This document shows positions 43,190 to 55,042 of a stretch of 64,000 nt of DNA, piece after piece. The notes beneath the pieces were generated by a model. It saw nothing but the letters and a program-made list of their open reading frames with translations. It had not been told where the DNA came from and did no database searches. Position 1 is the first letter of the stretch. Each line of letters starts with the position of its first letter. Source of the DNA: Spodoptera frugiperda (Eukaryota; Arthropoda; Insecta; Lepidoptera; Noctuidae); the NCBI RefSeq assembly GCF_023101765.2, contig NC_064226.1:4208001-4272000 (forward strand). The letters are read 5' to 3'. Position numbers and translations under genes: made by a program.

Positions 43190-43309
43190 CTATCATTAGA
43201 ACTTAAAACGGGATATTTACCATGTCTATTAGTTTTTGCGAATTTCCGATATTTGTTGCAAGCGTCGTGATCACGGATGAACTGAAACTGTTTTAAGTTA
43301 TAATGATAG
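43190..43309. mobile_element. 120-bp palindromic MITE, copy 2
   Basis: CTATCATTAGAACTTAAAAC at the left and a right end …TTTTAAGTTATAATGATAG. Same length and terminal words as 41107-41226, with more divergence inside. Confidence 0.7.
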
Positions 43310-43973
43310 GAGTATAAGTTTTCCTGTAAATTTGTAATAAAAGCAACAATAATCTTTTAATAATGTTATTGTTAGTAGCAATGAGTTGAAATACGCTATG
43401 CACGAAAAAGTATTTAGGGTTTTAATTAGATTTTTTAAGATTGGACTTAATTTTTTTAATACCTATATTAAAACAACTATGGTTTACTTTAAAGTGTTTC
43501 CTATTGATGTTTAACTATCTACTACATTTTTTTTTATAAAACTATACAAAATAATTTTTATCGCTACAAAATATTTAACACCATTACCATTATATGTAAC
43601 CACGATAACATTTAAAAAACAGAAAAAATATGTCATACTCCTTATCAGATCTAAAAAAAAACCTACATTTCCCACAAAGTTCCCTATACCCATAACGAAT
43701 ATATTATTTAACTCAATGAAAAAAATTAAAATAGTGTTGTGACGTGTCAATAAATAGTTTAGCTGCAATTACACGCGCGCGGGAGCAATTACTTAGGGTG
43801 CTATATTATGTTGCCATCAGGGCTGTCACTAATCATAAAATGCTATTGACCACTAAATTGAATGGACAAATTGAAAGGCATTGTGTTTTCTATCGTATTA
43901 AGTCAATTTTTGGTTTTATTGTTTTGAGTGGATTTTTTATGGATAGATTAATAAATGTTAAATAACAAGTCTT
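43310..43973. other. no gene recognised
   Basis: AT-rich; two short frames without domains. Confidence 0.4.
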
Positions 43974-44100
43974 CTAGCTGTATGTTTTTTATATGGAAAA
44001 ATGCGTGCTAAGGATGTGTGCTATGGATGGCTTTCCTACTATCGATACATCGCATACTCGAGCTGCGCCTCTTCTTCATGCACCTATTTTGGGGCGGCGC
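43974..44100 (-). mobile_element. PIF/Harbinger-like MITE, internal fragment
   Basis: Matches the inside of the family (ATATGGAAAAATGCGTGCTA, CATACTCGAGCTGCGCC) in the inverted orientation. Both termini are missing. Confidence 0.65.
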
Positions 44101-44338
44101 ATCTTTGTAGCATGTATTTTATTTAATCAATGCCTAAACTAAGTCTGGGAGAACTACCAAAATAATAACAGTATTTATTAAGTAGTACCTAAGTAATAAC
44201 CTAAGAAAAACATCGAAAGTTTTAAACATAAGGTTGCTTTCAACTGTTTTAACTGCTAATGCATGACCAGATGATGATTAGAACAACTGTCTATACGATT
44301 TATCAACGTACAGTTGGGAGGACATAAAGAATAGGACG
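44101..44338. other. no gene recognised
   Basis: Short unclassified sequence separating two Harbinger-like fragments. Confidence 0.4.
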
Positions 44339-44548
44339 AAGATGAAATAGTTAAACTGTGAAACTATGTGACCGTTTCCACTGATACTATCCATAGCACA
44401 CATCCGTAACACGAATCTATAGCACGCATCTTTCTACAAAAAAAAAAACATAGCTAAGCTAGAGTCCGTTTCCACCACTGCTAAGTTATGTGTGCCAATA
44501 GATATGATTGGTAGAAGCCTAATGCAATGCAAAAAGCACCTTTAGGTG
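44339..44548 (+). mobile_element. PIF/Harbinger-like MITE, fragment in direct orientation
   Basis: Contains AACTATGTGACCGTTTCCAC, CATAGCACGCATC-like text, an A run, CATAGCTAAGCTAGAGTCCG and TTTCCACCACTGC, ending in a decayed AAAAAGCACC. The left terminus is lost. Confidence 0.65.
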
Positions 44549-44928
44549 CGCGGCTAAAACCTAGCAAACTACAAAAACAATCCTACTCCTCTACACAACC
44601 AACCCTTGAAATTAAAAACATTATTTCACACAGGTCATGCGAAACGCGGAGTTTATCGAATGTCCTGCTTTATCATGAGTTATTAATTACTCGTACAAGC
44701 GGACGCTGTTTATGTTAAATTAACACGTGAGTGACCGCACGGGACGTGAAATTAGTTCACTGGAATAATATATGAATTGCACCTGTGGGGACCATTGGGC
44801 TATCATCGGGTAGGACCTACTGGGTCGGTAAATAGATTTTAGTTTGTGTGTGAATTAGAGTTATTATACGCTGTGAATTGTTATTGTGAGTCATGAAATT
44901 GAGATAGAGAATTGTGGTATTTTTTTAT
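44549..44928. other. no gene recognised
   Basis: No coding frame or classified repeat. Confidence 0.4.
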
Positions 44929-45210
44929 GGTATAAGACGGTAAACGAGCAGACGGATTACTTGATGTGGTAATCGTTGCCGCCTATGGACACCCGAAACA
45001 CCAGAGGCGTAACAAGTGCGTTACTGCCTTTTGAATTTTATAGATTCTTGGGGAATCGTGAATTGGGAAGATTGGAAAGGGGAGTAATTAGGTCTCCAGT
45101 AACCGCACTCACACAACGCGAGCGTTACTTCACGTCGGTTTTCTGTGAGGCCGTGGTATCACTCCGGTTAAGCCGGCTCATTCGTGCCGAAGCATGGCTT
45201 TTCCACACTT
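44929..45210 (-). repeat. SINE-like interspersed repeat, family I, copy 3
   Basis: Inverted full-length copy: GGTAAACGAGCAGACGG start, CGTGGTATCACTCCGG inside, and a final GCATGGCTTTTCCACACTT. Its 78-codon open frame is not coding in the other copies. Confidence 0.75.
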
Positions 45211-45728
45211 AAATTCGTACACAATTGCAATATCAAATGTAAAAGCAACCTATGACTACCAAACAATTTGAAGTTTTCAGTATAAATATAGCTATTGTGA
45301 ATTGTATACGTATAAAGAAAATATAATATATTACATATTCATTTATTCATTTATTTATAAAATGATCATATGAATACAAAACAGTTACTTAACATACCAC
45401 ACTCAAAGTATATATATGAATATAGCTTTCAAAGATTTTTGTCCGCCATTTATTAGCCATTTACTTGAACACTAAGTTGGCATTTGGCACGTTCCTAGTA
45501 CTTAGCGGTGCTCAAGACAAGTAGCAGCTTAAACAGTCCAACCAACTGTTCAAGTCTTGATCTTTAAAAAGAGGAGAATGTAAAGTATTTAGTACTTCTA
45601 CGAAAAAGTGGATTCCTTTGATATTCGGAATAGATATAACTTTTTACGACGAATCAACGGAGATTTATTGTTATTACAAAGTTAATGCCTCTTGAGCATT
45701 TTGCCGCACTAATTTTATATTAACACTG
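45211..45728. other. no gene recognised
   Basis: AT-rich, unclassified. Confidence 0.4.
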
Positions 45729-46018
45729 GCTGATGTCCGCTGCTTCGCTCGCTTGTATAATGGATTTTATGACTTCATTTTCTAAAAAAATATAAACTAA
45801 GTTACTCCTTAGTACATCAGCTATCTGATTATAAAAGTCCCGTCAAAATCGGTGCAGCAATTTCAGAGATTAGCCGGAACAAACAAACAGACAGACAAAT
45901 AAAAATTGTAAACATGTTGTGTATATGTATCATACGTAATATTCATATCATATGCATGTAGTAAAAAGCGGTTATATCAATATTACAAACAGACACTCCA
46001 ATTTTATTTATTAGTTTA
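45729..46018 (+). repeat. Helitron-like or RTE-like interspersed repeat, copy 1
   Basis: Starts GGCTGATGTCCGCTGC, then ACTCCTTAGTACATCAGC, CAATTTCAGAGATTAGCCGG, AACAAACAGACAGACAAAT, and GCATGTAGTAAAAAGC. An inverted relative is at 61966-62254, whose outer end reads CATCAGCTAG followed by T, as in Helitron 3' ends. Confidence 0.55.
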
Positions 46019-46215
46019 GATAATGCCGGTTTATCCCTTCGTCAAAAGATTTCATCTTATTTGAATAGGCCTCGAGAATGACTTACTGTTTATGACACGT
46101 TAATGTCTATTAATTTACTGTTATGTATTTTATTTCTAGATCATTTGTGATGTTATGTTCGAAATTAGGTGCTATATGACCAATTTGACTTTAGGTTATG
46201 AGAGTAAGCGAGCGT
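46019..46215. other. no gene recognised
   Basis: Short unclassified gap. Confidence 0.4.
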
Positions 46216-46418
46216 TGCTTTGCTACGTTGCTGTGGATGCGTTTGGCTACCACCAATCATATTCATTGGTACACATAACTTAGCACTAGTGAAAACGGAC
46301 TCAGCTAAGCTATGTTTTTATATGGAAAGATGCGTGCTATTGATGTCTTCTCTACTATCGATAGATCGCATACTCGAGCAGCGCATCTTCTTCGCACAGC
46401 TATGGAAATGGTCACAAT
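46216..46418 (-). mobile_element. PIF/Harbinger-like MITE, both ends truncated
   Basis: Inverted internal match (TTGCTACGTTGCTGTGGATG, ACCACCAATCATATTCATTG, GATGCGTGCTATTGATG, CATACTCGAGCAGCGCATC). The termini are absent. Confidence 0.7.
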
Positions 46419-49400
46419 TATTCTCATAACAAATGACATGGCGGACCGTGATCGAGCTCATTTCTAGCTGGTGCTAGTGTTTTTTAACTGGAATAAATCA
46501 CGAAGTTACAAAAGAAAGACTTAATTACATCAACCAAATTATTATTTATCTAATCAGACACGTTAACACGTAGCTCCAAGAAAAGAATTAACTTCATAAG
46601 ATAAGTAAACAGTAAGAGAAAATCTTACAAGCAAAACTTTATTTAAAAAAATAACTGTAACTAAAGATCGATACAAGTTCCCGAGCAAAGATTAGGATTA
46701 CCTCGCTGCACCCGAGGGCAGCCATGCTGAAAACTGCGAGGAATCGTACGGAAAAGTATTAAAACGCTTCAGGGAATAAAATATACAATTTGAAATGGAA
46801 TTATAGGATCTTATTTGAAGCGTTAGTACATCTAGCTTGTAGTTACATTATTTATTTATTTGATAAACTTGAAATGGATTTAAAAGAGAAATAATCTGCA
46901 ATAATATTTTTAACAACTTACTTACTTACCTTACTTAGTTATAATAACAATTTCTAACAGCATAAGACAGTGGAATGATATTCTACGTCAACTTCTACAC
47001 CGTTAATCCCAATTATTAACTTGTAAACTACATTTAATTTAATTACTTTTAACAATAACTACAACTTCACGCCTTTTACCGTAATGTGCCGTGGCCGACA
47101 TCATATACGTTTTAATACCTACAAACTTAGTTCTTCTATCGTTCACGATAAAGCTGGAATAATATTCTAATAAGTAAGTAATAACCATACCTGCATAATT
47201 GAGAAACTAAGAACCATGCCATATTAATACCAATCAAAAATCTAATTTCTATAACAAATTCAAAGCTTGATAAACTATAACATAATCATAATCATACACG
47301 TCTCTATTAAGACACGATTAATTTGTCACTGCTAACTTAAATCCCACATAAAGCTACAGAATCGTCTAAAAACCCAATAAATTATAATATTAAAAACATC
47401 TGTAGCAAAATGGGGACCTGCTAAATGGTTCGTATGTGGGATTAAAAAGATTTGCCGGATCGTTTCTGGGTCATAAAGGCTCTTAAATTTTAAGGCGATC
47501 TGTCTGAAGCAAACGGTTTGCATTCGCACTTTATAGATGTTTTAATCCTGCTCTTGAAATATGTGTAGGGGTGCCCCGCCTCGGGGGAAGCCGTCCAATT
47601 CACTGACAACCATCTAGTCGTTGCTAGAGATTAACGAATGTCTTTCCTTTTTTTAGGGTAGGTCTAAATTGTGTGATTATATAGAGCTGTTGGTGTAGAT
47701 AATACCACCTTTAAATCGATTTCGAAACGGCCATTGTTAGGTACCAATGTTAAATGTCTTTGAAGATAAGGTAGGTTGGAACATTAAAATAGTCGTGATT
47801 TTTATATTTTATAGAGGTATATGTTGAGCCATTAAATAGAGGTACGATAGCTCTGTTTTATGTGTGACCTACCTGAATCCAATGACTAATAAAGTAAATA
47901 TTTATTTAAATGACTTTGTGCCAATATAAATAAGTTCAAGTCTATAAAACTTTTTACTAACTCGTTTTCTTAGAAACAACAGATTACGTATGAGATAGTT
48001 GCGCTGCAGTTAATAAATTATATTAAATACGTGGAACAACTTGGTTTATTCCACTTATTGCAGTAAAATGTTTCATTTAAAGACCTATTTAATTTATTTT
48101 TTAAACAATTTAGCACACAGCTAAATCACCCAAACTACTTACTCTGAAATAACAGAAGAAAATTAACACAGAAATGCATGCAGTTACAAAAACATTACAA
48201 ACACTTATAAACTCGAGAGTAAAAAAGTCCTTAGTCACACTAAAATGATAGATAAACACACTAGCCAGCTCTATAGAATAGAAACAATAAAGCAACGTGT
48301 CAAGTCCCCACAGGGCAGGGTTACGAAAATTAGACCCCGGGGAGAACACTGCATCCGACCTGCATATGTGCATAGCAGAGTTCATGCAACATGTTCACAA
48401 ACACTTCTAAAAAAATAGTACAAGTGGCTAGACATCGGAAGATATGTAGTTTTTGCTTTAAAAGTTTAATAGGTTAAAATAAATTGGATTGAAAATAGTT
48501 ATAGATGTCACACTGTTGGGATTTCCGGATTCCAAACATGATGATGTAATCGAAAATGTCGTTTCTACTAAACATTTTAACAGTTTACTAATGTCTTTTG
48601 CATGCAAGGCATTTAACTTTTCATCTTGATTCATTAATTGTGCCATCTATGCATTCCATAGCAAAAATTTGAAGAAAACGTGATAAATTTTTTTAAAGGT
48701 TTTATTTTAGCATTATGTTTTTTTTTGTGGTATGTATGAGCCGGTAAGCAATCGGCGCTACTTATGCAAACCCGAAACACCAGAGGCGTTAAAAGTGCGT
48801 TGCCAGCCAAATCTGGTATATCTTATTGCTTGACAAATGTTGCAAAAATGGTTTGCTCGAGGATTTTCTGAACTCTCTGAACTACCACAAACACAGACAG
48901 AATTTGAAGCAAGATAACTACAAAACCACGGGTGTCAAATAACTAGTTCGCTAAAACAAACAGCAGACAAAACAAAAGAGAATCAAATTAAAAACTAGAC
49001 GATGTACGAGAAAGAACAAATGGCAAAAGAAAATAAAATAAAAAAAAAAACTGCAGAATCATGTTTCACTCTTGTTGAACAGTGTCCCGGAGTCGCTGAG
49101 CGCATTCCCAATGAAGTTATCAAGAAATACAGGGGCCCACACAGCGGGGTCCCTACTGACGTACAACGTACAAAAAAGCTAACATGTCGCTCAGAAATTG
49201 CGTTACTTTTGTAAAGGGGGACTCGCGAAATAGTGAATAATGTAGGCTTCCATTCATACAGTTAAAAGTTTAAACACCCTCTATTGACTGAACAATCTCT
49301 GGGTGTGAAATGATAAATGTAAAGTCTGCTCGAGTTTGTTTGCTATTGAACGGTATAAATGATTGTATTCTATCGATGAATAGAGTAGCGGTTCTTTTGC

Positions 49401-49540
49401 AGTTGGAGATGAAGGGTGCTTTTATAAAGCCCGTAATTTATCGGGTCTTAATTAAAATTGAATCCACGTTTATATGGAAACAAATAAATAATCATTATTA
49501 TGAACCGATGAACCTTGATCAAAGTCTTCTAATTTTGCCA
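46419..49540. other. no gene recognised; small SINE pieces
   Basis: A SINE D trace lies near 47065-47100 (CTTCACGCCTTTTACCG) and a partial family I copy at 48742-48808 (minus). Frames at 48110-48385 (minus) and 49002-49214 (plus) have no recognisable domain. The rest is AT-rich. Confidence 0.45.
48742..48808 (-). repeat. SINE-like family I, partial copy
   Basis: Retains GGTAAGCAATCGGCGC and ACCCGAAACACCAGAGGCG; only one end of the repeat is present. Confidence 0.6.
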
Positions 49541-49544
49541 TTTC

Positions 49545-49645
49545 TTCCCTTTTTTTAGGTCGAAATCGTCTAATCCTTTTCCTACCTTGGGCTTTTCGAG
49601 TTAGACTAGATCCTAACCTCGGTAACTGCTAGGCAATCCTCAGCT
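49545..49645 (-). repeat. SINE-like family C, highly diverged copy
   Basis: TTTTTTTAGGTCGAAATCGTC, CTTTTCGAGTTAGA, CGGTAACTGCTAGGCAATCC: recognisable only by order of blocks. Confidence 0.4.
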
Positions 49646-51160
49646 TCAGGACCATTTCATCAATACGATATTTTACATGTAGTTTTCTATAAAGGAATAA
49701 TAGGTTAATATGTAATAATAATTACATTAATCAGAATAGGTGCAACGCTACATTAGTCACGTATTCTGATTACAAACAATATTTTCTTCCTTGCCCTGTC
49801 TCACTTCCATTAAGTCCGCCATCCTTCTCAACGTCCCCAAAGCATCGTTTACACAACCTTGTAACAAATATCTATTTTCATTCTCCGTAACTCCTATACC
49901 AGCGTCAGCCATTTTATTTTATAATACGGTTACGTATACTTGTCCGTTTTAATAAAAAACTATTCTCGGGAGCCTTTTATAAAACTCGGTGGTGGAATAA
50001 GAAAACTAATTCTTATTCAAGTTGAGTGCGAACACTTATAACTTTCAACTGTTGGATTGGTTGGATCGTCGGTACTTGCTAGTGCTTCCTTCTCATGACT
50101 TTTATTATATTTTGTACTGTTTGTTATGAGAGCTGAAGAGCTGATTGTTTTGATTATTCGTTATGTTTTTAGGTGCGGTTATTAGGTGTTTGAGTAATGG
50201 CAGATTTAGATTTCGATTTATCGTCTTTTATGTTGTTCTTGGTTGTAGTTTGGAGATGTGATAAAAATGGCTTTTAGCCTTTTGAGCTTTATTCAATTAG
50301 CTGGTTAAATAGGTTGCAAGTTTTAAAACTTAAAAATTAGGATAATAAATATTGCTACAGAAAACCAATTTCATAATGATGCGATAGAAGTGATGTCAAC
50401 TTCATGATATCATACCAGTAGCACTTTCAAACCACTCCAGTCATTTTAATATAATCCCAGCCATCTGTATCCATTCAGTAATCGAAGAACGTTTTACAAT
50501 TTCCAATTGTTCAGTGGGTACAAAGAAAAAGTTCCTTACTAGGAACAAAGGCCTAACGTCGGTAGGCGATGGACCGTGGCATTTACACTCGGTTTTAATC
50601 AATAAAGTTCTGGAGCGATAGGACTCACCACAAAGGAAATTATTGAGTCGGGAAATGGTTGAGACGGGATGAAGATGATGGGCCAAGTTACGAACGGTAC
50701 GGTCCGAACTGGTCAATTACAATCAATTTTGTTCTTTAACCATATTAATAGTAGATCCTTTTTTCAGTAACATCTGCAATAAAACAATGACTTATAAAAT
50801 CTTTGTAGCTCCTTTCCCAGGATATCAAGTAAATATGTTATTTATTTTTTATGAAATCTAAACGCTGATGCACCTCCCGTTGTATTTTTAGCAACCATAA
50901 ATTATAGCTATAAAGTAGACCGAAATTATCGTCAAAATCATAAAAACAGTAGTAAAATAGATTTACAATAAAACCTTATTGGTTCTGAAAAGATTCTCAA
51001 AGCCGTCATTGATAAACTTTATGGGGTAATAAAAGTGAAGAAAGGAAGAAAAAGAGACGACACAATAGATATTCGTTTAGATTCTAGAAATAAAAGCAAC
51101 GGAAAGGAGTTTAGGAGTATTGTTTATTTTGGGGACGAAAATGGTACGTGAAAGGTTGGA
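49646..51160. other. no gene recognised
   Basis: A 91-codon minus frame (50441-50716) shows no domain I know. It may be decayed transposon coding sequence but I cannot place it. Confidence 0.4.
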
Positions 51161-51163
51161 TTA

Positions 51164-51426
51164 AGGTACTATTCCACCTGAGATGTGCTACGAGTATGCT
51201 ACGTTGGTGTGGATTCGGTTTGGCTTCCACCAATCACAGGTAGAAACGGACACAGTTAAGCTATGTTTTTATATGAAAAGATGCGTGCTATGGCTTAGCT
51301 ACATCATACTCGCACAGCTAGGCATATAGCTTAGTACGAAACGGTCACATAGTTTCACAGCTCAGCTATTACATCTTCGAGCTTCGTAGTATAGCTACAT
51401 AGCATATCTCTGGTAGAAAAGCACTC
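51164..51426 (-). mobile_element. PIF/Harbinger-like MITE, empty copy
   Basis: 263 bp with diverged termini (AGGTACTATTCCACC; right end AGAAAAGCACTC) and TTA at 51161-51163 and 51427-51429. Inverted relative to 1408-3412. Confidence 0.75.
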
Positions 51427-51429
51427 TTA

Positions 51430-52028
51430 AACACAGATTCTAAACATTTTTTGCTTATACAAAAAACTTGAGGACGAAACGTTAGTAAACAAAATTCTGT
51501 TATCAGAAATTGATGGAAATTTGTTGTGTGTTCAGGTTCCTTTATCGTTGACATGAGCAAATAATTCGATATCCGGTACCCGATTTAGGTTCGCTTATCA
51601 CTGACCGGGTTTTTGAGGACGTCGGGCTACAGGATCGCTTTGAAGTGGAATAGATAGGCTATGGACCCTTTGCTTATTGTACCTGACCATCAAGGGACGA
51701 TTAAGCTTGAATATTGCGTCCCTTATTTGGTCATCGTGGTCATTAAAGTTATAGTTTCTCATAATACAGAACTTTGTATGCTTACTTACTTAATTAATGG
51801 TACGTCTCCTTTTCCAAGAACGCTTGCAAGACGACATATTTGAAATGATTTATTTTACTGCCATCACGTTCATTTTTTATTTTGATTTTGAGTTTCTTGC
51901 ATTGCTTTATCCTACTTTTGGTAAAATATTCATTGCCTTTTATCCCCCTTTTCTAGCCTAATGACATAAGTGGCGAAATGTGAAGGCTGTCATGGATTAA
52001 TTCGTAATGTGTTATTTTTACATCATTT
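51430..52028. other. no gene recognised
   Basis: AT-rich, unclassified. Confidence 0.4.
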
Positions 52029-52110
52029 CTGTTTATCCCCAAAAGAGTTAACAGATGTGCATTTGTTATACACCCACTATTGATCAGTTAATCCCATCGC
52101 AATAGGGCAA
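52029..52110 (-). repeat. tRNA-derived SINE family D, diverged partial copy
   Basis: TTTATCCCCAAAAGAGTTAACAG, GTGCATTTG and TATACACCCACTATTGATCAG follow the order of the other D copies. Confidence 0.5.
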
Positions 52111-52900
52111 AACTATTATTTATTTTTATACTTTTTTGTATTAATTGTTTTGTCCTATTAAGGCATTAGTGACATTTGTTCTAATCGAATATTTATTTAT
52201 CATAATAATACTGTGTGTCATATATCTCCTCCCCTGAAAGGTCTGCTATGCATTTATAACTCCTGTGATATGGATATCCAAGGGCGGAGTTAATCACTTA
52301 CCATCAAGTGATCTTTACTCATTTGCCTTTATCCCATACGAAATATCATCTGTTCTAAAATCCGCTGTTACCTTGGACCGAAATGCTGCAGCTGCATTCG
52401 GATTGTCAGACTCGTTATTGAATTGTGGCATTGGTGAGACAGCATACTTGTATTGATAGCACTCATTCAATAGGCGAATGGTAGAAAAATTGCTTTCCAC
52501 AACAATGAAACATATTGTCTCTTCGAAATGGAATATTTTGCTTGGAACAGATGGAACACAATGCGTTATTGCTGCGCGTGGATTTGTGGACACATCCACA
52601 GTGCCAATACTAAATTCAATCAACTACCGAAGTTTATTGTTGAGTGAGTTGTTATGAAATATCGTGTCTGGTTCTGTTTACTATGTATTTAATATATAGG
52701 TATTTATCTATATAATATAAGACTGATGACTGATGAAGCGAAAGAGTTGTATAAGAATCGTAGCAATTGGCGTTCCATGGTATGTCTTATGTGAGGTTAT
52801 GTATTATAGGTAAACAAGTACCTTGAGAACTTCCCAGTATTTTTATGTAAATTATGGTACTATATCGCTTGCCATAATAAAACAAACGTCTTAACTCTGA
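52111..52900. other. no gene recognised; SINE/LINE 3' trace at 52283-52330
   Basis: AATCACTTACCATCAAGTGATC is a common lepidopteran retroelement 3' end. A 102-codon minus frame (52315-52623) has no recognisable domain and begins beside that trace. Confidence 0.4.
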
Positions 52901-53046
52901 AGTTGCGGACTACCTAGCGGGTTTACTGGGGCTCCAGCTCGAAAAGCAGGAGTAGGAACGTGGTGGTTTTTAGTCAGTAAGAATCTGACACTCTCTCTCG
53001 CCTCGCTCAATGCGGGAGAAGTCATTGGATGATTTCCCCCTTAAAA
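52901..53046 (+). repeat. SINE-like family C, copy
   Basis: Near full length from GCGGACTACCTAGCGGG to GGATGATTTCCCCC plus a short A run. Confidence 0.8.
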
Positions 53047-54130
53047 AAGCTCCAAATATGCAACAAATGAAAATGAAAATGAGATAAACAAGTACGCAGT
53101 AAGTACAAATGCCAAAGAAATATAATAAACGAGACACAATTTGCGTAAAATAACGGGAAAAACATTTCGGATGTTTTACTCATAAAAGTTCATAAAAATA
53201 TAATATAAAAAAAAAGAATGGCGGAGTGACATCGGAGGGAACGGTCTTCGAGACTTGTTCGGCCAAGTTGAATTACTTCCAAGTCTTGGCACTCATAAAC
53301 GTGATCGTAATATTTCTTCCTCAAACCACTTTGCTTTTGAAAAAGTTTTTATTTCGTAATTTACTCGAAAGTGAAGCGTTGTTCCGTAACGAGATAAAAA
53401 TGACAAAGCTGTTAATAATGCGGCCATCTTATATTGCGTGCGAATGATTTAAATGTAAACTTTAGCAAATTTTTATATCCCCGTGATTTATGTCTGTCAA
53501 GTTATTTAGTACTCAGGAAATAAAAAGATTGAGTAAGTAAGTATAGAACACATTGGTATACCTAAGGTCCCGACTCTAGCATGGCTTGAAACTAGTTGAA
53601 TTCCTCGTCAAACAGATACGTGAGTAAGCCGATAACATAATAATGTAAAATTTGAGTGGTTTAAAAAGCATAAAATTTACCCACTATAGCAAAAGCTACT
53701 GCTGGCTATATACTGAATTAATCTTTATTTCGTTAGCTGCATAGCATACCAAATAAGTTTACGACAGTTTATTTTTCATTCAACAGTTATAATAATAGCT
53801 AAATTTCTATTCAAATCGACTACAAATACCAAGTAATCCAACCAAATACATATCGGAGAAACAATAGCCTCTATCCCCACTAGTTACATGTGAATGTGAG
53901 CATTAGATCAACTGTTACTGTTACAAAAGATGCAATTGAGCGGAATTGTCATAGTGATTGTGAGCTATAACTATTGCCCTTTGCATTGCATTTCGATCCT
54001 CCTACGTCCCTAGAGTGTCGTAATAGCCGATTACAGACTGGGTAGGTTCAAAGGGATACGGTATTTTACTAGTAGTCCAGTAGTTATGGTGCGAATTTAA
54101 ATAATAGGAGCTAAAAGTGTTATCGTATCG
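53047..54130. other. no gene recognised; family E MITE half at 53575-53636
   Basis: The MITE half reads CTAGCATGGCTTGAAACTAG to TACGTGAGTAAGCCGATAAC. No exon is visible. Confidence 0.45.
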
Positions 54131-54205
54131 TCACGCCTTTTTTCCCTGAAGAGGTAGGAAGAGTGCAGCTCTACCTCTCCTATGTAATGTGCACATTACG
54201 GCAGG
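54131..54205 (-). repeat. tRNA-derived SINE family D, partial copy
   Basis: CGTCACGCCTTTTTTCCCTG, GGTAGGAAGAGTGCAG and ATGTGCACATTACGGCAGG; truncated. Confidence 0.55.
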
Positions 54206-54874
54206 TAATTCAACTGTTCCTAAAAGTGTTGTGATATTGGAATTTCTGTATCTATCAGGTATATTTGTACCTAAGGATAAAAATTTACGATATTTTAACA
54301 GACCATCTTTGAATTTTGCCTTTAAAAATAAGATGAAAGGAATAACGAATATAGTAGTAATAGTAGTAATATATAATAGAATATAGGAATAACGTTATCA
54401 CAACACACTGAACGCAAGTTTTTATATAGTGAAAACATATTGTAGTCAAAAACTGAACCTTCGTTGAATTGTACTGAATCTTGAGAAATTGAAGCAGCTA
54501 TGTATTTAGAATCGAATTATTTAACGAATTTATTCAATACATTTTCAGCTCTGTACTCGTATTTACAAAGCATTGAGCTTTAATTTCATTTCAGACGTGA
54601 TTTCAAAGCAAACAGTTTTATTAGATTATCCGTTTGAGAAGGCACTACGTAACGAATGTGCCTGTTAATTCTGTCAATAATGACTAAAATGTCGTGTTTT
54701 CTTATGTAATTTGTTTAATTTTTTCGACAGGATTTGTCATGATATCCATGCTTGGCAAGAGGGTTGGAGATCGTAGTTTAATTGGTTCTGATTTATCAGA
54801 GACCTTTGCTGTCCGGTCATTGGTAGATTTACAGTCCAACAGTCCTTAGTCAGCTTACATGACAGATGCCGTTG
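54206..54874. other. no gene recognised
   Basis: AT-rich, unclassified. Confidence 0.4.
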
Positions 54875-55042
54875 ATCCGGAGCTGCGGACTACCTAGCAG
54901 GTTAACCGGGGCTCCGGCTCGAAAAGCAGGAGTAGGAACTAGAAACGGAGTTGTTTTTAGTCAGTAAGAGTCTGACACTCCCTCTCGCCTCGTCCATGGC
55001 AGGAGAAGTCATTGGATGATTTTCCTTACTTAAAAAAAAAGG
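54875..55042 (+). repeat. SINE-like family C, copy
   Basis: Full length with a nine-base A tail; starts GATCCGGAGCTGCGGACTACC. The 5' end extends further than in most copies. Confidence 0.8.

Noticed and set aside
44976..45212. 78-codon frame
   Set aside because: It lies inside a family I repeat copy and is not conserved.
50441..50716. 91-codon minus-strand frame as decayed transposon protein
   Set aside because: I could not match it to any family by eye, so I do not claim it.
52315..52623. 102-codon minus-strand frame as a gene
   Set aside because: No domain, no exon context, and it starts next to a retroelement 3' trace; length is within chance for a window this size.
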